Assembly: GCA_009746045.1 (NCBI GenBank)
Contig: RPFO01000667.1
Coordinates: 4,469,362-4,533,361 of the forward strand
DNA: 64,000 nucleotides
From: Mesostigma viride
Taxonomy: Eukaryota; Streptophyta; Mesostigmatophyceae; Mesostigmatales; Mesostigmataceae
Direction of reading: 5' to 3'
Each line of letters opens with the position of its first letter. The stretch's first letter is position 1. Under the pieces are notes generated by a model. It was not told the DNA's origin, made no database searches, and saw nothing but the letters and a program-made list of their open reading frames with translations. This document shows, one piece after another, positions 10,866 to 22,368 of this stretch. Made by a program: the position numbers and the translations under genes.

Positions 10866-11612
10866 AAGCTGAGAGCTGGGTGCTTAAGTCTCTGGATATC
10901 AGGCTGGGAGCTTGATTGTACATAATCCTGAGCACACCTTGAGGGGTGAGACATGTCTCTGGTGTGGGAATGTCTGACATTGTCTCTGATGGAGAGATGT
11001 CTATCTGGGGTTTTCATCTCAGTCTGAGGTTTCCCCAGATCTGTGGTTTGTGGGCGGGGTTCGATTCCCTGGTGCCGTCTTAAGGCGGAGTTTCACGGAC
11101 TGGCTGACCCATCCACCATGCTGGTGAGGTGGCGACAGGTCCCCTGATTTTCCACGGTTGGAACGAGTATAGGAGCTTGTGTTTTGCATGTGCTTCGCGT
11201 AGATGTTGTGTCTGGTTCGATAAGGGGCAGCAGACCGGCGCCGACTCCCGTCTGGGGGTCAGCAATGTTTTCTGATGAGCTGTTGTGGGTGATCTGTGGG
11301 GTTTCGCCTAAGGTCCTGAAGGTTGTACATACTTCTCAAGTTCTTAGCTGAACACCTATGGGCTGCCACAGTTGGCCAACCTCTTGTACATGGGTAACAC
11401 AACGAGCCTCCCGTGAAGGGATAGGGACTCATTGTAATTTGTTTGTGCTCCTGAGCCAGTATGGGTGCTATGTACATATAATAAGGAATCCAAGCTGACT
11501 GTCATGCCCAGCGGGTTGTGACTTGTAGTCGGGGAGGATGTCCAGTACCCATTGTGTGTGTTTGTATGTAGACTTGTGTGAGCTGCTACAGCTCAAGAAA
11601 AGAAAGGATTGG
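10866..11612 (+). other. 3' untranslated part of the LTR element
   Basis: About 750 bp from the pol stop to the 3' LTR without a convincing open frame. It ends in the polypurine tract. No envelope-like frame is seen. Confidence 0.6.
11595..11608 (+). promoter_or_regulatory. Polypurine tract
   Basis: AAGAAAAGAAAGGA lies four bases (TTGG) from the 3' LTR, the expected place for plus-strand DNA priming. Confidence 0.65.
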
Positions 11613-12313
11613 AGTTAACGCCAAGCGCATTGGCGTGATCCTGATTCGGCATATCTCTGCGATTCCAGCGGCACCGGAACGAGTTCATTCCGACAAGTAT
11701 CAAGAAAGTTATGGCGTTCCGACTTCCCGGTCGCGCGCGAGCGCGAGCCGGCTGTTCTTCTAAGTCGGACGTGAATATTTGCCGACGACATATGGGGTCG
11801 ACAGTAATTCCTGGGCTGACAGGAATTAGGTGCTGAACCTACGACGGTATTGGGTTAATACGTCGTACGCAGGAAATAGGAACCTTAACCTGTGGTCTGG
11901 TGGTACCGCAGGCCTAGTCCTGGACTTCTAGGTGCAGATGCAATAGTCACTGTGGACTGCGCTCTGTGGTCACTGTGCCTGTATGGCAGACCTACTGTAT
12001 AGGAACTGGGCGCTGTACAGGTAGTGAATACTGTACCGGGGGTGTTATTACTGAGCAGGCCTCCTAGGCTGCTCAGGACTAGCAAGCACAGTGCACAAGT
12101 ATATAAAGAATAGGCCAGTGCCAATTGGGCATCTCTTGCGAGCCCGCCTCACGTGTGTTGCCTTGACTTGGCAAGCGCGTGTACAAGCCTCAAGTGTGTG
12201 AGCGCTGTAACATTATCCAATTTTAACAAAGCTCCGTTTCCAACCATATTCACACATTGCTGCATTGCAACCATATATCCTTCACAACATTGCGTTTGCT
12301 AAGAACGTTAACT
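11613..12313 (+). repeat. 3' LTR
   Basis: Direct repeat of 4294-4988, six bases longer through 1-, 2- and 3-bp indels. Starts AGTTAACG, ends CGTTAACT, and is followed by the GATAT duplication (12314-12318). Confidence 0.92.
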
Positions 12314-12318
12314 GATAT
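12314..12318. repeat. Target site duplication GATAT, right copy
   Basis: Second copy of the 5-bp duplication at 4289-4293. The LINE-A reading frame resumes at 12319. Confidence 0.9.
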
Positions 12319-12403
12319 GCTGCTCATGTCCGCAATGAGGACCTGTACCAGGGCATGCCATATATCACCAGCAGCATATCACTAGCGGCGCCTGCAGCTA
12401 GTA
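12319..12403 (+). pseudogene. LINE-A fragment between the two insertions
   Basis: Continues the LINE-A frame after the LTR element: AAHVRNEDLYQGMPYITSS and a few more codons. It aligns with the post-RT region of LINE-B (ELYCELPLVTHTV). It ends in the left copy of the LINE-B target duplication. Confidence 0.75.
12392..12403. repeat. Target site duplication of LINE-B, left copy
   Basis: CTGCAGCTAGTA, repeated exactly at 16534-16545. Flanking bases differ, so the duplication is 12 bp, a normal size for target-primed reverse transcription. Confidence 0.8.
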
Positions 12404-12533
12404 AGTAAGTAAGTAAGTACTTGCGTGTCATGCGCAAAGGCATGCCACGGAGTACTATGCTAATCTCATTAGAAAAATTATTACACAAAAGTTTAAACAA
12501 ATATCGTCTGCATCATCCCCCAACCGTTAAGCA

Positions 12534-14347
12534 CTAGATGGGGATGTAATCCTCATCCGAGCTGTCCTCTACGATAATGGCAGACGAGGCGGTCGTGTAG
12601 CGGCTATCCTCAGGACCAATAACCTCCACCTGCGGACTTCTACCCTGGCTAGCAACGGGCCGTGGCCGGGGCCCGTGGGGAGAAAACAGGAGCATACCCC
12701 TCGGGAAAGTGCTTATCGCAGATGGCAGCCCATTTCTCCTTGTCATGATCATGTGGGCGCGGAGTACGGATAGTCCCAGAAGCCCTGCATCTTCAAGCAG
12801 TTGTGTCACATACAGTAGGTCCGGGTCGCGCCGCGCCGGTGCCCGGCGCGCGCAAGTTTGCCTGTGGGTTGCGATGGGACAAAGGGACCCTGCCATAGGA
12901 GGAGGTGTCTATGTACCTGGTTGGCCCGTCTTAAGCCCCGGCCCCGGCAGGGCCCACATCGGTATTCACCTGGTCTGTGCGGGCAAGATGGCCGGCAAAG
13001 AGGAGGCGGCGGTGTCGGATGGTACAGACTGTATGGGTGACAAGAGGGAGCTCGCAGTAGAGCTCGGCCCGGGTGCGGCGTTCTTGGTAGCGGACGCCGA
13101 GGATATGACGGAGCATTCGAGTGACGGTGCCGTCAAGCTGCTGGCTCAGCGCCTGGTCCAGGGTCCACGCCTCGCAGCCATAAAGGAGGATGCTGAGGAC
13201 AAGGGCCTTGAACAGAATGCGCTTGCGTCGCTCACTCAGGTAGCGACAGGTCCAGAACCTGTCGAGGCGGCGGAGGGCCGCCCAGGCCTGGCCAATGCGG
13301 GTGTTGATGTCGTCGGCCGTGGAGGGAATTGCCAGCTGCCAAGGAGCTTGAAGCGAGTCGCCGGGGGGACGGGGCTGCCGTCCAGCAAGAAAAGGGTGGG
13401 TGGGGCTATCCCAGCAGGGAAGCCGATGGCCATGACCTCCGTTTTCTTGCTGATCATAAGCCCAACCGCCCGCGCTTCCAGTGATAAGCTGTCTAGCCAC
13501 AGTTGGGCTGACTCCGGCCGGGGTTTCCACGAGTGTCGTGTCATCAGCGTAGATCAGATCGCTCAGGCGGTAGGGTGGGTCAACCCCGCCGTAGCTGGCG
13601 TACTCCGTGACCTCGATCCCCGGCGGGCGCCCCTCCACCCGGGCGAAGCGGGCTTGTGCACGCCGCATAATATAGTCCACCATAATGATGAATAGATATG
13701 GGGAGAGCACACAGCCCCGCTGCCACACCCCGGTGTGCAGGGGGAACGCCGGAGTGACGCCGTCGGCGGTACGGACCTGGGCTTGGGACCCTTCATAGAA
13801 CTGGCGGATGATCTCAACGATGTAAGATGGGACACGGAACAGGTGGACCACCCACAGGGCGTCCCATATACATAACCGTATCGAATGCCTTGGTGTAATC
13901 CACGAAGATCAATAGCAATGGCAAGAGGCCGGGGGCCAGGCGGCCCACTTCCTCGATCAGGCGGCGCGCGGTAATAGTGACCATAACACAATTGCGACCA
14001 ACACGGAAGCCCATCTGGGACTCACCTAGGTGGGGATCGAAGCTGGCGCGCATGCGGTTCAGCAGGAGACGCATGAAGACTTTCAGCACGCAGCTTTGGA
14101 GGCATACGCCGCGGTAGTTGCCGGTATCCGCGGCGGACCCCTTGCCCTTGTAGAGCATGACCCGGACAGCGGTCTTCCAATACGTCGGCGGGGGGAGGCC
14201 ATCTCGTAGAATCCAGTTGCAAACACCCCGGAGGAAAGGCTCAGGCTCAGGCATCTTAACCACCTCCGGTGAAATATTGTCCACAGTCCCATGGCAGCAA
14301 CATTGCGGAGGGTGGAGATGGCAGCAGCCCATTCCTGGGGAGTCCAC
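12534..14347 (-). pseudogene. LINE-B reverse transcriptase and C-terminal domain
   Basis: RT blocks in two frames: TYWKTAVRVMLYKGKGSAA, GNYRGVCLQSCVLKVFMRLLLN and MGFRVGRNCVMVTI (about 14200-13980), LLIFVDYTKAFDTV (about 13900), then after a shift RGCVLSPYLFIIMVDYIM (about 13720) and LIYADDTTLVET with the catalytic YADD near 13550. Further blocks FKALVLSILLYGCEAWTLD and LRHILGVRYQERRTRAELY follow. A last shift leads to the C-terminal YVTQLLEDAGLLGLSVL, homologous to the LINE-A C-terminus. A substantial insertion or deletion around 13500-13300 is possible. Confidence 0.85.
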
Positions 14348-14476
14348 TCCTCGTGGGGGCCGTCCACCAGGGGGCGGGAGAGCGGTGGGACCAGGTAGTC
14401 CGTCTCGCTGGTAGGCGCCTGCGGGGGCTCAATGGGGCCGCCTCGGCTGGCCGCAGGGCGTGCAGCTGCAGCGGGG

Positions 14477-16198
14477 TCAAGCAGGGGGGGCGGGCCAGGG
14501 GCCCCCGATAGTTTGGCCTGGGACTGAGCTGAACCAAATCTCAAGGCGTTCACTGGGGGTGCCTGGGATGTCAGCCCGTTGCGTTTCCCGCCGTCCGGTG
14601 AGACGGTCGAGAGAGCGCCAGGCCGCCTTGTGCTGGTTGGCGGCCGTGTGGCGATTGATTTCGGCGGCAAGTGTCTCCACCTCCTCCGCATGTGCGGCAG
14701 TATATGCTTGAGTAAGCCGTTCCTGGTACGGGTACAGGTCCTCCCCGCGGCGGCGGGCCTGCGCTAGCGCCAGCCGGGCGGCAACCACCCGGGCGTCGCG
14801 CAGGTAGAGCGGGGCTGGTCGGGCGCGGGGTTGCTCGGGGAGAAGCTTAGAGCCAAGCTCCACCGATCGCATGAACAGTTCGTACATGTAGGGTGGCGTG
14901 AGATCTACACCGCGATCTGCGTCCAGGTACATCAAAGGTTGCGCGTCCACGAAGGCAGACCTGATTGCATCGCGGCGTATCTCATCCGCTGACCACTTCT
15001 CCCTGCGCCCACGGACGGGGCGTAAGCAGGTCCAGTCAGGGCGGGGCCGGGGGCGGCGGCGCGCAGGGGCCTGAAGACGTAGGCGCAAGGTTGCGGTGAC
15101 CATGCGGTGATCCGATGCGATACTGGGGGTGGTCAGCGTACGGGCATCGATGACGGAAGAGCGCCAGCACTTGCGCACAAGTATGTAGTCCAAGCATACA
15201 CATCGCCGCCGAGGGAGCATCGCCGCCAGCCGCCCTGCGCATGGGGCCCACAAAGGTCACTAGTGCCTCAGGCGGTTTAGCAAACAGCGTATTGGCAGCA
15301 GTCAAGTCCCCCTCAGTGAGCAGTTGCTCAAGTAGGGCGGTGTTGGCATTGCTATATCGGTTAGGCGCGGCGCATACATGCAGCCCCCGCGGCCCACGGG
15401 CAGGGTCGCGTAACTTGGCATCCACCAAGATGGCAACGATGTATTGACGTGGGATCTGTTTCTCTATGTCGAGCAACTGGTTGAAGAACGCTGCGCGGTC
15501 CTCGGCCGGTGATGCCCAGCATGTGGGGCATATCCGACAATTACCGAAAGCATAATGGGGGTCCGTCCTTCAAGGGAGGGGAAAGTGCACTGAAGGATCC
15601 GATTAGAGCAAAGTTTGTGGTCCACGAGCTGGGCGGCAGCGGTGGGGGAGCACCGAGCAGGCCCACTCCTCCCTGACCCGGTGCATGCGCCACTGAGGCC
15701 GCACAGCAGTTGCCATTGTAGTGCGAGGGTGACACGCTGAACGGGGCCCTCAAAGGAGCGTCGGTGCTCTTGGACCCCAAGCACATCAATGCCATATAGG
15801 CGGCAGTAGTGGACAAGCTCGTTGGCCTGCGGGGGGGCATCTCCCCCGGGCAGGGTGCGGACATTGTAGGTAGCGATGCGCAGCGAGTGGTGCCGGCGTT
15901 GGCCCAGCAGGGGGCGCCGGGGACCCACGGTGTCGGCAGGGGGTTGGGGGGAGGCTGGCGGGGACGTGTGTGCGGCGTGAGATAACATAGTACTTTTCAA
16001 CGCGCATAGGGCACCCTCCAGGCGGGCGGCGCGACTTGCTCGCCTGGTCTTGGGGTCAAAGAATGCAGCATACCGTTGGGAGTGCCGGGTTGCGAAAGCC
16101 AGCAGGCGCTCCTTGTTGCGAAGTTGGTGATGAAGGTCGCGGCTTTGACTCCGTTGCGTCGTCCGTGAGATTGGACTATCCAAGACACGCTCGGCCAT
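14477..16198 (-). pseudogene. LINE-B endonuclease (APE type) and linker
   Basis: Starts with basic MAERVLDSPISRTTQRSQSR. The AP-endonuclease fold shows LRIATYNVRTL (catalytic N, near 15890), IDVLGVQEHRRS (catalytic E, near 15790), IMLSVIVGYAPHAG, VDAKLRDPARGPRGLHV in another frame (near 15420), and PSIASDHRMVTATL (catalytic SDH, near 15110). A linker with AYTAAHAEEVETLAAEI and HKAAWRSLDRLTG leads to the RT. Three frame changes break it. Confidence 0.8.
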
Positions 16199-16533
16199 CG
16201 GACGACGGGTGTGGGGGGTGGGTTCTAGCTAACCCCCCGGTAGCTGCTCGCGGTGTGAGGGGGCGGGGAGGGCCTCAGTACTCCCTACCCCCCCGCGCGT
16301 CTCCCCTCGGCGTGGTAACCTCCCGCGAGGTAACCTCCATGTGCCATGGGTCGTCCTTCCACAGCAGCCGCATCTTCTTCGTGCGGTCAGCGAGGGCCTT
16401 CTTCGCGTCCTCTTGTGCCAGCCGGTCCCTGCGAGCGCGAAGCTGCGCCGGGGTCAGATCGTCGTCGAGACTCCAACCCAAGCCTCGTGGTAGCTTGGTG
16501 CGGTGTTGGAGAATATAGTGCTTGCCGATGGGG

Positions 16534-16545
16534 CTGCAGCTAGTA
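16534..16545. repeat. Target site duplication of LINE-B, right copy
   Basis: CTGCAGCTAGTA, the partner of 12392-12403. Joining the two copies keeps the LINE-A frame open. Confidence 0.8.
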
Positions 16546-16859
16546 GGGCACCTAGCTCGCACCAACCAGGTAGACACCTCACGTGCCCCCCCCGCGCAGG
16601 ACTGCGTCCAGCTCAGCCTGGCCGGCACCTCCTGACGTGGGACGGGCCCCGTGATGTTAGACGCCGCAAGGCCCGCACCTTCAAAGAACAGCTAGTAGAG
16701 GACATGGGGGGCCTAGGCCTCTCCGTGATTTGGAAGAAGATGATGGACAAGGCCAAGTGGGCCCAGGTCATAGAGGACAACGAGCCCCCCCCTGTGGGGA
16801 AGCGCCCGCGTGTGCAACCCGCGGGAGGCACGCCAGACAGCTCCCCTAGGGCAGCGTGA
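16546..16859 (+). pseudogene. LINE-A C-terminal domain
   Basis: Same frame as 12319-12403 after LINE-B is removed. Contains GRHLLTWDGPRDVRRRKAR, EQLVEDMGGLGLSVIW and MMDKAKWAQVIEDN, the R-P-x-x-x-W, G-L and D-R/K-x-x-W pattern common at LINE C-termini, and stops at 16857-16859. The same domain occurs at 1289 and 2543 in LINE family C. Confidence 0.75.
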
Positions 16860-17205
16860 TGCTGTTTAGATAGATGTTGTAGTCGTTGACAATTTGCTAT
16901 TTTTTTAGAATTTCACGTTTTCTCAGCGACGGGGGCTGAGATTAATTAAGAGGTACCTTGAAATTAAATAAGCCGCATGCCTCCATCAAGATATAATATA
17001 TATATTTAATAATATAATTACTTACTTAGAATATATTATTGGAGGTGGATATATTATTGGAGGTGAGCTTCTATTGGCGTAAATGTGTAGCATTGTACGA
17101 CAAAGTGTCTGGGGCGACGGAAAGTACTGAAGTCGTTGAAAATTTGGCGTCGTAGCTCGAGTTACGGTCCTAGGACGTTTTGCTGTACGAGCAACTATTT
17201 CAACT

Positions 17206-17541
17206 ATGCTTCGTAAGTCTACTAGAGTTAGTTCTAAGTGCGTGTCCTTTGGTCGATCCAAAGGCGACATCGAATGGCCGAATGCGCAACCATGGTTCGA
17301 CCATCATGCAAGGATGAGTCGCGAGCCAAACCTTATTGAGACGCTATCACATATGATGAAGACTGGCCACTTGTCTGCATGGTTGGCAAACCAAATTCCT
17401 GCATGGTTGGCAGGAGAGTGTACTATGGAAGGGGTCTGGACTATCCCCGTGCGCAATCTTTTTGAGATCATGGTAGCGCCAAAGTTGGGTGACCACTCAC
17501 TGCATGTGATTGCACGTGCCATAGAGCGAGCGCTGTTATAG
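17206..17541 (+). CDS. Unrecognised protein fragment (111 aa)
   Basis: Open frame starting MLRKSTRVSSKCVSFGRSK, with a protein-like middle (DIEWPNAQPWFDHHARM, SAWLANQIPAWLAGECTM, VWTIPVRNLFEIMVAPKLG). No family is recognised. A second frame with protein-like acidic composition follows within 3 bp in another phase (17544), so both may be parts of one broken gene, perhaps of a mobile element. Confidence 0.35.
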   Translation: MLRKSTRVSSKCVSFGRSKGDIEWPNAQPWFDHHARMSREPNLIETLSHMMKTGHLSAWLANQIPAWLAGECTMEGVWTIPVRNLFEIMVAPKLGDHSLHVIARAIERALL

Positions 17542-17543
17542 TC

Positions 17544-17723
17544 ATGGACGCCATCCTTGATGAGGTGCGTCGGCCTCGCAACAATTACTTGGATGATGAC
17601 TCCCTCATTGAGAAAGTGGTACAGGACCGCAATAACAATGAGCAGCAGCAATGCCCTATTCGGGTGGACAGCGATAGCGAGTCGCATGAGTCTGAACTGG
17701 AGCAGAAAACCCAGCACATGTGA
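17544..17723 (+). CDS. Unrecognised acidic C-terminal fragment (59 aa)
   Basis: ATG at 17544 opens a frame with MDAILDEVRRPRNNYLDDDS, an NNNEQQQ run and the acidic IRVDSDSESHESELEQ before the stop at 17721. Its phase differs from that of 17206-17541 by a frameshift. Function unknown. Confidence 0.3.
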   Translation: MDAILDEVRRPRNNYLDDDSLIEKVVQDRNNNEQQQCPIRVDSDSESHESELEQKTQHM

Positions 17724-17985
17724 ATACAGAAATGTGTGCCATGGGATTATGTGATTTCATGAGGTCTATGTGAAAACAGATATGCATGTCTAGATACGGT
17801 GTGTTTTGATGAGACATACGGCTTCAGCATGAAAGCTTTACCTGGGTGACTTAAAACGGCTGTGTAACTTATTTTTTAATGAAAAACCACTTTTTTGATT
17901 TAATCCTAAAAACGAGAAACGAGAAAAATACGCCTCGAGCCAACAGTAGAAATGTAGTTAGTCATGCTGTTAGATAGATGTTGTA

Positions 17986-18607
17986 GGTAGCTGATGTAGA
18001 TAGATTAGACCGGTAGGACTGTTTGCACCCACCCATCCATTAAATTAAAATTAAATTAAATTATAACATGCCTCCGTTGGGAGATCATGTAGCACATATT
18101 CCTTGATGGTTGGGTGGGATGGAAGGAGCCGCGTAATCGAACTAACCTAACTCTAATCTAGCTAGTCTAGAAAAATCCTAACTACCCTACTCATCAAAAC
18201 GCCTCCTCCGCTTGGGGGGAGGTGGTTTGCCCACAGGTTTGCCCACCCATCCATCCATCGGGGTTAATGCTCCGTGACTCCCCAACGGGAGCACGAGTCT
18301 AATTAATTAATTAATTACAGACAAACCAGTCGAGGCTGCCCGGGTGTCATGAGCCCGTCTTGTCTAGGGTAGCACATGTCCATGCCTAGTCTATCACGGA
18401 AAGTCCACGAGTGGCGGCCCTGCCGCGCGCGGCCTGGGGCACGCCAGATGAGGACAAAACGTCCGTAGGACCATGGGGTAGCCCTACTGCATCCACTATG
18501 CTTTTGATGTGTTGAAGCTTTATTGCACCCACTGTAGATGCTAGTGTACTCTCCCAGTGAGACTCTGGCCTCAAAAGTCGGTACCCTGTGACTCTCCCAA
18601 CGGAGGC
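17986..18607. other. Non-coding flank with AAATT-rich tail and small repeats
   Basis: Includes an ATTAAATTAAAATTAAATTA run near 18037-18062 that could be the LINE-A tail, a TAATTAATTAAT run near 18300, and three variants of the phrase TGCCTCCGTTGGGAG (18070, 18275 inverted, 18595 inverted). No gene is seen. Confidence 0.4.
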
Positions 18608-21645
<3,038 letters not shown>

Positions 21646-22153
21646 ACTGATGGTTCTGACCTACGGCGTGGCGCTTACAACACCATGTTGACTGACGAAG
21701 TTGTTGCATTCGTGCAAAACTGTAATTCTGAGGTAGAAGGACAAACTACCCCTAGCTCTCCTCCCCCACCCCAATGGCCATCGCACTGAGCATGCCGATT
21801 AGAACAGTTTCTCACGAGTCATCTCACTAATCAAACATCTTATTACATAGATTTTCTCGAAGTACAATGACACTGGCCACGGGCTGGACAAAGCTAAATA
21901 GTCTACGTGTCCATGGGCAAAGTCGGACAAAGCCGGACAAAGCCCTTTCCTCAAGAGCGATTTGTTAAAACCTAGAATATAGCAGCACTTTCCCCATCAA
22001 ATCTAAGATATTCTTATCCCCAGTTCAGAGGACAGTTTGTGTGATGGTCTATTTACCCAACAGCTGTTATCCAACCTCATATCCTGCCCTCCGAGACCTC
22101 GGACCCACGGCTGGGAACCAAAACATAGCGCGGATGACTGGCAGCTGCCAAGG
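21646..22153 (-). other. 3' flank of the KHDC4/RIK gene
   Basis: Unique sequence between the satellite and the stop codon. On the minus strand TGTAA, the polyadenylation signal of many green algae, occurs at 21843-21847, about 310 bp after the stop. This is a plausible 3' end but not proven. Confidence 0.35.
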
Positions 22154-22368
22154 TCAGCGTCCCACCGCCCAGAATGGCATGGGTGGTTTCTGACCAGACG
22201 GGTCGCCGCCCTGCGGGGCTAATCGGGGTGACACGCTCCCATCCCGCGCAGGGTCCCCCATGTTCGCCCTCCCCATGCCTCCGTCGCGGTGCCCTGGTCC
22301 TGGTCCACCGTACCTGTCGTCATCCGAGCCATAGTCCACAAGCGACATGCCGGCATGCCCCACTACGC
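22154..22368 (-). CDS. KHDC4: KHDC4/RIK exon 13 (C-terminus)
   Basis: Spliced after CTGCAG at 22369; the phase joins FPPQS to GVVGHAGMSLVDYGSDDDR. It carries the family's acidic LVxYxxDxxD box and the terminal PMPFWAVGR. Without this splice exon 12 would read to a stop at 22839 (APYQHR), so retention would give a protein lacking the conserved tail. Confidence 0.85.

Larger units (their letters stand above)
4294..12313 (+). mobile_element. Copia-like LTR retrotransposon, nearly complete
   Basis: An 8020-bp element bounded by two direct LTRs (695 and 701 bp), each starting AGTTAACG and ending CGTTAACT, an 8-bp perfect inverted repeat in place of the usual TG...CA. A GATAT duplication flanks it. 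It holds a frame-broken gag and one long intact pol frame. RT and RNase H are copia-like in sequence, but the order inside pol is integrase, protease, RT, RNase H; standard copia has protease first. The LTRs differ by only a few substitutions and three short indels (1, 2 and 3 bp), so insertion is recent compared with the LINE it hit. Confidence 0.93.
12404..16533 (-). mobile_element. LINE-B, non-LTR retrotransposon with (CTTA)n tail
   Basis: About 4.13 kb on the minus strand. From its 5' side: a piece resembling the end of an ORF1-type frame (DDDLTPAQLRARRDRLAQ, near 16450), endonuclease, linker, reverse transcriptase, a C-terminal domain ending in an acidic VEDSSDEDYIPI and a stop at 12534, then a 3' UTR and a tail of ACTTACTTACTTACTTAC at 12404-12421. 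It starts in coding sequence at 16533, so it is 5'-truncated. Several frameshifts make it inactive. It is inserted into LINE-A in antisense. Confidence 0.85.
2544..16859 (+). mobile_element. LINE-A relic, split by two later insertions
   Basis: Three plus-strand pieces belong together: 2544-4293 (linker plus reverse transcriptase), 12319-12403 (27 codons after the RT) and 16545-16859 (C-terminal domain and stop). Deleting the LTR element with one GATAT copy joins GY at 4288-4293 directly to AAHVRNEDLYQGMPYITSS, which aligns with the same region of LINE-B (TRAELYCELPLVTHTV). Deleting LINE-B with one 12-bp copy keeps the frame into RAPSSHQPGRHL and the C-terminal LLTWDGPRD and EQLVEDMGGLGLSVIW motifs. 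No endonuclease domain is present, so the copy is 5'-truncated. The 5' boundary is approximate and internal frameshifts show it is dead. Confidence 0.8.
16860..17985. other. Possible small inserted element between 22-bp direct repeats
   Basis: TGCTGTTTAGATAGATGTTG at 16860 recurs with one deletion at 17964, directly after the LINE-A stop codon. The 1.08 kb between may be an insertion in the LINE-A 3' UTR. It is AT-rich, with a TATA-repeat-like stretch at 16990-17060, and holds the two unrecognised frames below. Confidence 0.4.

Noticed and set aside
12709-13695. A 328-codon plus-strand frame
   Set aside because: Antisense of the LINE-B reverse transcriptase; no domain of its own.
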